From Acidobacteriota bacterium (GTDB taxonomy: Bacteria > Acidobacteriota > Vicinamibacteria > Vicinamibacterales > UBA8438): DNA of 6,925 bases. The notes under the pieces were generated by a model, which was given only the letters and a program-made list of their open reading frames with translations, was not told the DNA's origin and did not search any database. A program made the translations under genes and the position numbers. Where the stretch lies: positions 1-6,925 of the forward strand of contig DQEK01000037.1 in assembly GCA_003533545.1 (NCBI GenBank). The letters are read 5' to 3'. Every line of letters begins with the position of its first letter. Position 1 is the stretch's first letter. Of the stretch, positions 1 to 6,925 are shown one piece after another.

Positions 1-1536
1 CGACGGCGGCGGCGGCGGGGGCGGCGTGCCAAGCAGCGTGTCAAGCACGTAGTTGCCCCGCTTTACCGGGCTCGTGTCTTTGTAGTTTGAAGTCAGCGCC
101 AGAATACTGGCCTGCCCGAGCACACCGCCGCGATTCGGGTCATCGATCGACACCCGAAGCATGTGCTCACCCTCGACGCCGTCCATGCCGTAGAGCGTTG
201 TCGCCAGTTCTTCGTTCACATATGTATAGTCCGCATCGATAAGGCGACGGATCGGCTGGTTCTCCCGCAGCAACGACATAAAAAACAGCGACGACTCGTT
301 TCGCATGGCCGTCATCAACGAGGCTGTACACCAGGGATTGTCGATCGGATCCAGCCAGATCCGGGTGCCCACGTGCTGGAACCCAAGCCACTGCGCCGCA
401 AAAATGTCGCCCAGCGTGTTACCTCGCTCGTCGGCAAGCATGCGAGAGACCTGGGCCGCAAGGGTCGACGGGTCGTGCAACATGCCCCGGGCCGCCAAAT
501 CAAACAGTTCCTGGTCCGGCATCGACGCCCATAGAAAATACGACAACCGAGACGCCAGTTCCCAGTCGTTGATCTGGAACGGCTCGGTCTCGTTGCCACC
601 CGCCTCGACCCGAAGCAGAAACTTGGGTGAGATCAACACGGCCTGGAGAACCTGCTTGACTGCCTGCTCGTGGTCCAGGCCATCAGTTCGCCCCGATGCA
701 TAGTGGGACGCGGCCTGCGTCACCTCGTCGATGCTCGGGGGACGTCGGTAGGCTCGAGTCAAGAACCGGCGCAACACGGCCTCAGCTGCACTGACCTCAC
801 TCACGCCATCGCCTGGAGTGGCTACCAGAACCAGGTTTCTCGAAGTTTGGTGCGCGTCAGTGGTGGGTAGGTCCGGCAGCGCGAGTTCCACGACACGTTC
901 CGCCGCGGCAATGTACCGCTCCATTAACGACGATGGCAAGAACAGCGTATTAGCCGAATTCTCAAACCCACTCGACCCAATGAGCTCAGACGGAAATCGG
1001 TCAGTCACACGTAACGCAACCCCAAAAAGATCACGCACCGTGTTGTCGTATTCGGCGTGCGTCAACCGCCGCATTCCCTCAAAACCAGGATTGTCGACCG
1101 TCGAGTAATCGAACCCTTCAATATCTCGACGCAACAGGTCGAGCATCTGTCGTCGAACGTCGCCGGGGAGCTGGGGTGCACTGGCGGGAGGCATCTTTCC
1201 CCCTTCGAGCGCCTCCATAACTCGGCTCCACGTCTCGCGATTCTTGACCAAGGGACGCTCGGTCACCAGCGAAGACAAATTAATCCCGGCCGTTTGGGTC
1301 TGCGGACCGTGACAGCGATAGCAATACTCCGAAACAAGCGGTGTGATCTCGTGCGGGTCACCAGCCGGCTGAGCCCAAACGGGTACACCAGAGAGACCAA
1401 CCAGCAGAACCGCCGCCACGACACCGCCACGCAGTGGACTGCAAGGTAGGTACGCCGTCACCACAAGCCTCATAACCCAAGCACGCAAAACGCCGTTCCG
1501 CATCGCGAGCCGAAACGAGCAGGGTCTCCATGCCAT
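1..1536 (-). CDS. Exported c-type cytochrome with DUF1587, DUF1595, DUF1592 and DUF1588 domains (3' end outside window)
   Basis: The minus-strand frame is open from the ATG at 1536 to base 1, giving 512 residues with no stop; the C-terminus (rest of DUF1588, and DUF1585) lies outside. Domains in order: a signal peptide with hydrophobic core about residues 37-53 and likely cleavage after VWA (55); one class I haem motif, CYRCH, at 72-76, with KMPP at 114-117 able to supply the axial Met of a small cytochrome c domain; DUF1587 about 154-220 (MRRLTHAEYDNTVRDLFG); DUF1595 about 248-312 (RRFLTRAYRRP); DUF1592 about 316-450 (ASRLSYFLWASMPD, then NESSLFF); DUF1588 from about 465 (RGGVLGQASILALTSN), ending in the family's proline run at the window edge. 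It is probably a periplasmic or surface redox protein; its substrate is unknown. The start at 1536 is chosen for its GAGGGA ribosome-binding site; ATGs at 1503 and 1473 are alternatives, and 1473 would give a more usual signal-peptide length. Family assignment is firm, function is not. Confidence 0.93.
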   Translation of the reverse strand, partial: MAWRPCSFRLAMRNGVLRAWVMRLVVTAYLPCSPLRGGVVAAVLLVGLSGVPVWAQPAGDPHEITPLVSEYCYRCHGPQTQTAGINLSSLVTERPLVKNRETWSRVMEALEGGKMPPASAPQLPGDVRRQMLDLLRRDIEGFDYSTVDNPGFEGMRRLTHAEYDNTVRDLFGVALRVTDRFPSELIGSSGFENSANTLFLPSSLMERYIAAAERVVELALPDLPTTDAHQTSRNLVLVATPGDGVSEVSAAEAVLRRFLTRAYRRPPSIDEVTQAASHYASGRTDGLDHEQAVKQVLQAVLISPKFLLRVEAGGNETEPFQINDWELASRLSYFLWASMPDQELFDLAARGMLHDPSTLAAQVSRMLADERGNTLGDIFAAQWLGFQHVGTRIWLDPIDNPWCTASLMTAMRNESSLFFMSLLRENQPIRRLIDADYTYVNEELATTLYGMDGVEGEHMLRVSIDDPNRGGVLGQASILALTSNYKDTSPVKRGNYVLDTLLGTPPPPPPPS

Positions 1537-1690
1537 AGTTTCCCTCGTGACGTGCGTAATCCTAGACAGGCGCCGCCGACCGTTTCATGGCAGTCCTGAC
1601 CGCCCATGATCGAGCAAACGACTGTGGGTTAGTGACCGTGTACTCGCGGGGCAACGTATCCCCACCAATCCGGGTAAAACGCTCCAGATG
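1490..1690 (-). pseudogene. Degraded 3' fragment of a CHEGNYGM-family gene
   Basis: Read on the minus strand from 1690, this stretch gives HLERFTRIGGDTLPREYTV, then a degenerate segment, a TAG stop at 1564-1562, DYAR, and HEGNYGMETLLVSARDAERR. It aligns without gaps to the end of the intact gene at 6476-6925: ERFTRI, DTL, EYTV, a Pro, Phe, Met and Ser in the middle, YA, HEGNYGM, and L..AR.A near the end. By eye, 30 of 63 aligned residues are identical. The TAG replaces the first Tyr of the conserved YEYACHEGNYGM, and the Cys is Arg (CGT for TGT). Nothing matching the N-terminal part of the family is present: the DUF1501 stop codon at 1696-1698 lies just upstream of the first matching residue. 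The fragment has no start, so it is a 5'-truncated, nonsense-mutated remnant. Its last 15 or so codons overlap the start of the next cytochrome gene in another frame. Confidence 0.82.
1541..1546 (-). promoter_or_regulatory. Ribosome-binding site of the DUF1592/1588 cytochrome gene
   Basis: GAGGGA lies 4 nt before the ATG at 1536 on the minus strand (about 5-7 nt from the GAGG core). It supports that start over the ATGs at 1503 and 1473, neither of which has a clear purine-rich site. The same six bases are the Glu-Gly codons of the HEGNYGM motif in the degraded gene fragment covering this region, so the site appears to derive from former coding sequence. Confidence 0.55.
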
Positions 1691-1695
1691 ACCGC

Positions 1696-3153
1696 CTAGG
1701 CCATCACATCCTGCACGACCCGCCCGGCCACGTCAGTCAGTCTAAAATTGCGTCCCTGGAACGGGAATGTCAGCTTCGTGTGGTCAATACCTAGTAAGTG
1801 AAGCATCGTGGCGTGGAGGTCGTGGATGTGGACCGGATTGCTGGCAATGTTGTACGAGAACTCGTCGGTTTCACCGTAGCTCATACCTGGCTTCACCCCT
1901 CCTCCAGCCATCCAAATCGTGAAGGCCCGCGGATGATGATCGCGTCCGTAGGTCTCCTCGGTGAGCACGCCCTGACTGTAGGCGCTCCGTCCGAACTCAC
2001 CACCCCAGATGACGAGAGTATCGTCGAGCATGCCACGTTGCTTCAGGTCCTGCACCAGCGCCGCCTGCGCCTGATCGACGTCCTTAGCCTGTCGTTGAAT
2101 ACCCTGCGGCAGCCGCGTGTGCTGGTCCCAGCCACGATGAAAGCACTGGATGAACCGCACACCGCGCTCGGCGAGTCGTCGGGCCAATAGACAGTTCCTG
2201 GCGAACGTACCCGGTTTGCGCGAGTCTTCGCCGTAGAGATCGAAGGTGCTCTCAGGCTCATTCGACAGGTCAGTCAGCTCAGGCACCGACGTCTGCATGC
2301 GATAAGCCATCTCGTACTGTGCGATCCGTGTACTGGTTTCAGGATCGCCAAACTCTTCCTGTTTCAATTGGTTCAGTGCGCCAAGGTCATCAAGAAATCG
2401 CCGTCGGGTCCCCTGGTCGACCCCAGGTGGATTCGACAAATACAGTACCGGGTCGCCAGTGGACAGAAACTTCACCCCCTGATAGCGCGTCGGCAGAAAC
2501 CCGCTACCCCACAGACGGTCATACAGGGGTTGCCCCGTCTGCGCCGATCCTTTTGAGACCATCGCCACGAACGTCGGCAGGTCCGCATTCAGCGTTCCAA
2601 GCCCGTAAGACAGCCAAGCACCGATGCTTGGGCGTCCAGCCAACTGCGCACCCGTCTGGAAAAAAGTAATGCCGGGGTCGTGATTAATCGCCTCGGTATG
2701 CAGTGACTTGATAAAGCAGAGTTCGTCGACGATCCCAGCCGTGTAGGGCATGAGGTCGCTAACCCAAGCACGCGACTGCCCGTGCTGGGAGAACGGAAAT
2801 TTCGATGGCACCAGAGGAAAGCTGTCCTGGCCCGCCGTCATCGTCGTGACTCTTTGGTCGCCGCGGACCGAAGGCGGCAGGTCCTGGCCGACCATATCCG
2901 CGAGCGCCGGTTTGTAATCCCAAAGCTCATGTTGCGACGGGGCACCAGACTGAAACAGGTAGATAACCCGCTTAGCCTTGGGTGCGTGATGGGGAAGGCC
3001 GGGCAGCGCGCCGATTCCGCTGGGAGCGGTGCGCGGTGCCTGGGCCAATAGGTCCTGACCAAAGAGGTTCGCCAAAACTGCGGATCCGATTCCGGTGCCA
3101 GTAAGCTCAAGAAACCGCCGGCGGGCCAGTAACTGATCGAGAAGCGAGTCCAT
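1696..3153 (-). CDS. DUF1501 family protein, Tat-exported
   Basis: A complete protein of 485 residues, the usual length for DUF1501 proteins, which belong to the alkaline phosphatase/sulfatase-like superfamily and are mostly uncharacterised. Residues 11-32 form a twin-arginine signal (RRRFLEL, then a Gly/Ala-rich hydrophobic stretch) with possible cleavage near LLAQA (35-39), implying export of a folded, perhaps metal-bound, protein. Family hallmarks: [22 protein letters not shown] (61-82), [13 protein letters not shown] (156-168), [13 protein letters not shown] (333-345), [13 protein letters not shown] (378-390), GRDHHP (403-408) and [16 protein letters not shown] (442-457); the His and Asp residues are candidate metal ligands. 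The ending [16 protein letters not shown] is typical of the family, so the gene is intact even though the degraded fragment follows directly. The start is 3 nt after the stop of the DUF1553-type cytochrome gene, an arrangement seen in many planctomycete-type genomes and pointing to a shared function. Family sure; activity unknown. Confidence 0.95.
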   Translation of the reverse strand: MDSLLDQLLARRRFLELTGTGIGSAVLANLFGQDLLAQAPRTAPSGIGALPGLPHHAPKAKRVIYLFQSGAPSQHELWDYKPALADMVGQDLPPSVRGDQRVTTMTAGQDSFPLVPSKFPFSQHGQSRAWVSDLMPYTAGIVDELCFIKSLHTEAINHDPGITFFQTGAQLAGRPSIGAWLSYGLGTLNADLPTFVAMVSKGSAQTGQPLYDRLWGSGFLPTRYQGVKFLSTGDPVLYLSNPPGVDQGTRRRFLDDLGALNQLKQEEFGDPETSTRIAQYEMAYRMQTSVPELTDLSNEPESTFDLYGEDSRKPGTFARNCLLARRLAERGVRFIQCFHRGWDQHTRLPQGIQRQAKDVDQAQAALVQDLKQRGMLDDTLVIWGGEFGRSAYSQGVLTEETYGRDHHPRAFTIWMAGGGVKPGMSYGETDEFSYNIASNPVHIHDLHATMLHLLGIDHTKLTFPFQGRNFRLTDVAGRVVQDVMA

Positions 3154-3156
3154 CCG

Positions 3157-6100
3157 CTATTCCTTTGTAATGGTTCCGTCGAAGTTCAGGATGAGGTTAG
3201 CAACCATGGTGAGCGAGGCCAACTCAGCGACATCCAAGGTCTCGTTACGCGACGATTCCCCTTGACTGACCAACTCGAGCGCCGCGGCACGATCCGCCTG
3301 GTAGCGTTCGAGATGCTGACGGTAGCCCTGCATGAGGATCGCCTGGGCCTGCGGTGGTGGCCGGTGCGCCGTTGACAGCAGGTAGCCGTAGTCGATCTGT
3401 TCCCCCGGGGCTTCACCACCCTCGGTCATCATCCGTTCCGCCAACCGCCGCGCTGCTTCGACGTACGTTACGTCGTTCATCAAATTCAGCGCCTGCAGCG
3501 GGGTATTGGTACGGCCTGTGCGGACGATGCAAATCTCGCGCGTCGACGAGTCGAAGGTCATCATCGTGGGCGGACCGAGCGTGCGTTTCCAAAAAGTGTA
3601 GAGACTGCGGCGGTAAATGTCGTCACCTTCCGACAGCTCGTAGTCGCCATACCCACCCTCGACCATATCGGCCCAGAGCCCCTCGGGTTGATACGGTTTC
3701 ACCGAGGGTCCGCCGACTTTCTCGACCAGCAGTCCCGAAACAGCCAGCGCCTGGTCACGAATCATCTGAGCTGCCAGCCGCAGTCTCGGCCCGCGAGACA
3801 CCATCCGGTTTTCCGGGTCTCGCTCGAATTCGTCCGGAGCCATCTTCGACGATTGGCGATAGGTAGCACTAGTCACGATCACGCGTTGCAGGGCCTTGAC
3901 ATCCCAATCCGAGTCGATGAACGACGTCGCCAGCCAATCCAACAATTCGGGATGGCTTGGATATTCACCCTGGGTACCAAAGTTCTCCGCCGTTTTCACC
4001 AGCCCAGTACCAAAATACATCTGCCAGAACCGATTCACCGTGACCCTCGCGGTGAGAGGATGGTCCGGGTCGACGAGCCAGCGGGCGAACGAGAGCCGGT
4101 TAGCCTCCACCCCGTCTGGCAACGGCGGCAATACCGACGGCACGCCAGGAAACACTTCTTCAGCCAGATTGTCGTAGGAACCTCGATTAAGCCGGAACGT
4201 AGGTCGCCGCTCGTCGTTCTCCTCCATCACCATCACGGTCGGCAAGGTGGCCCAAAGCTCGTCCCGTTGCCGTTCGAGTTCGGCGACAGCCTGGCCAGCC
4301 TCCTGTATTTCCCGTGGCGCATATTGGTCGAGGAAGGCAAACCGTAGCTTGTCGGTCTGCGCAGTCGACCGCTGATCCGGTGACAATGCTGCGATCTCAC
4401 TGAGCGATTCTGGTACCCCGGCTACTGCCGCTTCGGGTTGCGTCAGAACGTCGCCATAAATCCGAACGTCGTCCAACTGTCCCCGAAAGCGAGGCTTGTC
4501 TGACCCGCTTGCCCCAATCCTCAACGGAAACCGCCTAACGCTCAGCCGGTTACCCACCAGATCGTTGAGTGGAGTGAGTTCTTTCGGTCGTCCGTCAACA
4601 TAGAACCGAATACCGGCCGGAGTCTTCGAGCCATCGTAGGTGGCGACAACGTGCTGCCACTGATTGAGCATCACGTCGGCAACGGTCTCCGCGGCCACAC
4701 CGTCGTCGAGCACCCGCGTCGACATGTTGAAACGAAGCTTGCCGTCCTCGAGATAGAGGCCCCACCCAACCTCACCCTGGTCACCGCTACCAGCACGAGA
4801 CAGGATCACCCCGTCTTTCGCAGTGGGGTTGATCCACACCGCGAAACTGAAGGCGTCGTCGTATCCCACATCGGGACTGAGCCCGGCGTTCACGAAGCGC
4901 CTCCCATCGAAGTTAACCGCCCTGCCGATACGACCCGGCACAAATTGCGGCAACCCATCTTCTAGGACAGCCGGTACGTCGCTCGTTGTCTGCGTGCCCG
5001 CCACGTCCCCTTCAAAAGCGTGATGCGCCAATAACCCGTCCCGCTGCGCCCAATCGACACCGCCTGCCCCGGTCAGCGCCGCTTCCCATTCGCGCTGTGC
5101 CGCCGCGGCGTCAGTATCCAACGCGGCGAGCAGGTCCGTTGCGTCATTCAACCGCGCGTCAATCTCATCGATCTCGATTTGCTGGTCCGCAGTCGGCGCG
5201 GTGACCAACGGCGGAGAATTCACGTACTTGAACCCCTTGCCACGTTCCGGGATGTTGTTGAAATTTGCGAGAACCTCGTAAAACTCCTTTTGGGAAATGG
5301 GGTCGAATTTGTGGTCGTGACAACGGGCGCAACCCAGCGTCAGCCCCATCCACACCGTGCCGGTAGTCGAGACACGGTCCACCGCGTACTCGAGCAGAAA
5401 CTCCTCTGGCACAATGCCGCCTTCACTGTTCAGACTGTGGTTTCGATTGAACGCGGTAGCCACTCGCTGCTCGACGGTCGCGTTCGGCAGCATGTCGCCG
5501 GCCAGTTGCTCGATGGTGAACTGGTCAAACGGCATGTTCTCGTTGTAGGCATCAATGACCCAGTCTCGCCAACGCCACATGTGGCGTTCGCCATCGGTCT
5601 GATACCCGTTCGTGTCGGCGTAGCGGGCCGCGTCAAGCCACTCGGTCGCCATCCGTTCCCCGTAACGCGGGGATTGCAACAACCGGTCGACTACCGCCTC
5701 ATAAGCATTCGCCGAGTCGTCGTTGAGAAAATCTGCCAATTCGATCGGCGTCGGGGGTACGCCAGTTAGGTCAAGGGTGACACGCCGCAGCAGCGTGGCC
5801 CGATCGGCCTCATCCGATGGCGTCCTGCCCGCGTTCTCCAACCCGGCCAGAATGAAGTGGTCTACCTGGTTTCGTGGCCACTCTGCGTCCACCACCGAAG
5901 GCGGTCTCTCACGTTCGGGTGGTATGAACGCCCAGTGCGCCTGATACTCGGCCCCCTGGTCGATCCAGCGCCGCAGCGTTTCGATGTGCTCCGGCCGCAA
6001 CGCCGCGCGGCCGCGCGGCATGCGAGAACGCTCGTCCTCTTCCGTGATCCGCTGGAGCAACAGGCTCTGGTCGGCACTACCCGGCACAATAACCGGCCCG

Positions 6101-6348
6101 CCGTAGCGCCCTCGGTCCCCTGTGGGACCCTCCGGCACATCGAAACGGAGACCTGCCTGACGCGTGGCTGCATTCGGACCGTGACAGTTAAAGCAGCCCT
6201 CGGAGAGAATCGGCCGGACGTCGCGATTGAACTCGACGCGCGAAGTCGGCTCCTGAGCCAACACCCCGCCAACGTCGTGCGACTGATACCCGATGACCAC
6301 GGCCAAAAACGCACCGAGAACCGACACCTGCCGCAAGGTCATCGTCAT
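3157..6348 (-). CDS. Secreted c-type cytochrome, PSCyt1-DUF1549-LamG-DUF1553
   Basis: About 1063 residues from the ATG at 6348; numbering here counts from an in-frame GTG at 6366. The ATG at 6348 is preferred because GGAGG (6361-6357) lies 8 nt upstream; the GTG at 6366 would put that site inside the gene, and the ATG at 6354 is only 2 nt from it. A Sec signal (hydrophobic about 14-27, likely cleavage after VLA 37) is followed by a PSCyt1 cytochrome domain (about 45-140) with CFNCH at 58-62 and RMPRG at 115-119 as possible distal Met. DUF1549 (about 165-375) includes LTGVPPT, WLDAARYADTNGYQTD and a second haem motif, CARCH, at 346-350, followed by DHKFDPIS. A LamG/concanavalin-like domain (about 445-640) shows FDGRRFVNAG, FSFAVWINP, WQHVVATYDGS and LDDVRIYG. 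DUF1553 (about 755-1015) shows LTARVTVNRFWQMYFGTGLV, NFGTQGEYPSHPELLDWLA and TNTPLQALNLMND. LamG suggests binding of a glycan or surface polymer. The reaction is not known; electron transfer outside the cytoplasm is inferred from the haem motifs. Confidence 0.95.
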   Translation of the reverse strand: MTMTLRQVSVLGAFLAVVIGYQSHDVGGVLAQEPTSRVEFNRDVRPILSEGCFNCHGPNAATRQAGLRFDVPEGPTGDRGRYGGPVIVPGSADQSLLLQRITEEDERSRMPRGRAALRPEHIETLRRWIDQGAEYQAHWAFIPPERERPPSVVDAEWPRNQVDHFILAGLENAGRTPSDEADRATLLRRVTLDLTGVPPTPIELADFLNDDSANAYEAVVDRLLQSPRYGERMATEWLDAARYADTNGYQTDGERHMWRWRDWVIDAYNENMPFDQFTIEQLAGDMLPNATVEQRVATAFNRNHSLNSEGGIVPEEFLLEYAVDRVSTTGTVWMGLTLGCARCHDHKFDPISQKEFYEVLANFNNIPERGKGFKYVNSPPLVTAPTADQQIEIDEIDARLNDATDLLAALDTDAAAAQREWEAALTGAGGVDWAQRDGLLAHHAFEGDVAGTQTTSDVPAVLEDGLPQFVPGRIGRAVNFDGRRFVNAGLSPDVGYDDAFSFAVWINPTAKDGVILSRAGSGDQGEVGWGLYLEDGKLRFNMSTRVLDDGVAAETVADVMLNQWQHVVATYDGSKTPAGIRFYVDGRPKELTPLNDLVGNRLSVRRFPLRIGASGSDKPRFRGQLDDVRIYGDVLTQPEAAVAGVPESLSEIAALSPDQRSTAQTDKLRFAFLDQYAPREIQEAGQAVAELERQRDELWATLPTVMVMEENDERRPTFRLNRGSYDNLAEEVFPGVPSVLPPLPDGVEANRLSFARWLVDPDHPLTARVTVNRFWQMYFGTGLVKTAENFGTQGEYPSHPELLDWLATSFIDSDWDVKALQRVIVTSATYRQSSKMAPDEFERDPENRMVSRGPRLRLAAQMIRDQALAVSGLLVEKVGGPSVKPYQPEGLWADMVEGGYGDYELSEGDDIYRRSLYTFWKRTLGPPTMMTFDSSTREICIVRTGRTNTPLQALNLMNDVTYVEAARRLAERMMTEGGEAPGEQIDYGYLLSTAHRPPPQAQAILMQGYRQHLERYQADRAAALELVSQGESSRNETLDVAELASLTMVANLILNFDGTITKE
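3161..3166 (-). promoter_or_regulatory. Ribosome-binding site of DUF1501 gene, inside the end of the upstream gene
   Basis: AAAGGA on the minus strand ends 7 nt before the ATG at 3153. It lies within the last Lys and Glu codons of the upstream cytochrome gene, whose TAG stop is at 3159-3157. Ribosomes finishing the first gene would sit on this site, so translational coupling is likely. Confidence 0.65.
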
Positions 6349-6356
6349 CTGCATAG

Positions 6357-6361
6357 CCTCC
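6357..6361 (-). promoter_or_regulatory. Ribosome-binding site deciding the start of the DUF1553-type cytochrome
   Basis: GGAGG, within GGGGGAGG, is a strong Shine-Dalgarno match on the minus strand. Spacing is 8 nt to the ATG at 6348 and 2 nt to the ATG at 6354. This favours 6348 and argues against the upstream GTG at 6366. Confidence 0.6.
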
Positions 6362-6475
6362 CCCACAGAGCGATGGAAGGCCGACGCCCTACCTCACTCA
6401 AGCGACAACCAACCAAGTTCTCCATAAGCGAGACTTCGTTTCGTTCAACTAGAACAATCGCACTCCGGCGCCGAG

Positions 6476-6925
6476 CTAACGACCAGACGCGTCGGCAGCA
6501 CGAGCGCCGCTGAGCGCGTTAAACATGCCGTAGTTGCCCTCATGACACGCATACTCGTAAATCAGTTCTGTGGATTGACGCATCGGCACGGCGGCGGTAA
6601 ACGGCTGTGTGAAGGTATCCGGGTCATCGACGGTGTACTCGTAGAGAAGCGTGTCGTCGCTGATGCGGGTAAACCGCTCCGTTAGCCGCAACGTGGACCC
6701 GATGCCTAACGCCTGAAGTGCCGACGGTTCGAAGCTGGCGCGCTGATCAGAGAAGTTTCGGCTCTCGACGACCAACGTGTCGCCATCCCACCGTCCGCGC
6801 GAACTACCGGACCACTGCTGCACCGCACTGGGGAGATGCCCACGGGGTTGAAGCGGGACGATCCGAGCGTCGTGCACCATCTCGTTCAAAATGACAACGT
6901 GATCCTCCGTCTGAAACAACTGCAT
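6476..6925 (-). CDS. Uncharacterised CHEGNYGM-motif protein, C-terminal part (5' end outside window)
   Basis: 149 residues read from base 6925 to a TAG at 6478-6476. The first visible codon is ATG, but it is probably internal: from memory, members of this family are roughly twice as long, and QLFQTEDHVVILNEM looks like the middle of the protein, so the gene should continue past the window edge. Visible family-like segments are VHDARIVPL (17-25), RGRWDGDTLVVESRNF (43-58), LTERFTRI (81-88), DTLLYEYTVDDP (91-102) and YEYACHEGNYGM (123-134) followed by LSGARAAD (138-145). No haem motif, membrane segment or lipobox can be seen in this part. The family is known only as hypothetical proteins, often in several copies per genome in Acidobacteriota (recalled, not checked), and no function is assigned. 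The next gene starts 127 nt downstream, so joint transcription with the cytochrome pair is possible but not shown. A degraded relative of this gene lies at about 1490-1690. Confidence 0.85.
   Translation of the reverse strand: MQLFQTEDHVVILNEMVHDARIVPLQPRGHLPSAVQQWSGSSRGRWDGDTLVVESRNFSDQRASFEPSALQALGIGSTLRLTERFTRISDDTLLYEYTVDDPDTFTQPFTAAVPMRQSTELIYEYACHEGNYGMFNALSGARAADASGR

Noticed and set aside
1..26. GC-rich trinucleotide repeat (cgg/ggc) at the left edge
   Set aside because: It encodes the proline run after LLGT that is a hallmark of DUF1588 proteins, so it is coding sequence and not an independent microsatellite.
1537..1695. UAG recoding or readthrough making the degraded fragment a working gene
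   Set aside because: The fragment lacks any start codon or N-terminal half and has also lost the conserved Cys, so decay explains it better than recoding.
6349..6366. GTG at 6366 as the start of the DUF1553-type cytochrome
   Set aside because: It would place the strong GGAGG site inside the gene, with no ribosome-binding site of its own. The ATG at 6348 has ideal spacing and a normal signal peptide.
6421..6448. Possible promoter for the cytochrome pair: TTGAAC, 16 nt, TATGGA on the minus strand
   Set aside because: Only 4 of 6 and about 3 of 6 bases match the sigma-70 consensus, and such matches are expected by chance in a 127-nt gap. Not called as a feature.
6463..6475. Near-palindrome CTCCGGCGCCGAG just after the stop of the CHEGNYGM gene
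   Set aside because: It has no loop and no T-run following on the minus strand, so it does not look like an intrinsic terminator. It could be chance in GC-rich DNA.
5857..6513. Plus-strand open frame of 218 codons, and a similar one at 3688-4347
   Set aside because: Both lie opposite the large cytochrome gene, whose frame has clear domain motifs throughout. Their translations are Arg/His/Pro-rich and match nothing recognisable, as expected of antisense shadows in GC-rich DNA.

Overview
The window is a moderately GC-rich bacterial segment in which every recognisable gene lies on the minus strand, so transcription runs from high to low coordinates. In that order it holds: the C-terminal half of an uncharacterised protein ending in a CHEGNYGM motif (entering at base 6925); a large secreted c-type cytochrome of the PSCyt1-DUF1549-LamG-DUF1553 type; a Tat-exported DUF1501 protein; a degraded fragment of a second CHEGNYGM-type gene; and the N-terminal 512 residues of a DUF1587/DUF1592/DUF1588 c-type cytochrome that runs off the window at base 1. 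No RNA genes, CRISPR arrays or insertion sequences were seen.

The planctomycete-type cytochrome families (PSCyt1, DUF1549/1553, DUF1587/1592/1588) with DUF1501 are expanded in Planctomycetota, Verrucomicrobiota and Acidobacteriota. From memory, the CHEGNYGM protein family is most frequent in Acidobacteriota and relatives. An acidobacterial or similar environmental genome is therefore the best guess; this is inference and not shown by a marker gene.

The DUF1553-type cytochrome and the DUF1501 gene are separated by 3 nt, with the second gene's ribosome-binding site running up to the first gene's stop codon, so they form a translationally coupled pair. The pair probably works outside the cytoplasm: one protein has a Sec signal and two CXXCH haem-binding motifs, the other a twin-arginine signal and an alkaline-phosphatase/sulfatase-like fold. 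The third large gene starts 159 nt downstream and is another exported cytochrome with one CXXCH motif. The substrate and reaction of these systems are not established.

The most unusual feature is the gap between the DUF1501 and DUF1592/1588 genes. Read on the minus strand, bases about 1690 to 1490 match the last 63 or so residues of the intact gene at the right edge without any gap (30 of 63 identical by eye), but one conserved Tyr codon is TAG and the conserved Cys of CHEGNYGM is Arg. The codons for HEGNYGM in this dead fragment also supply the Shine-Dalgarno sequence and ATG of the following cytochrome gene, in another frame.
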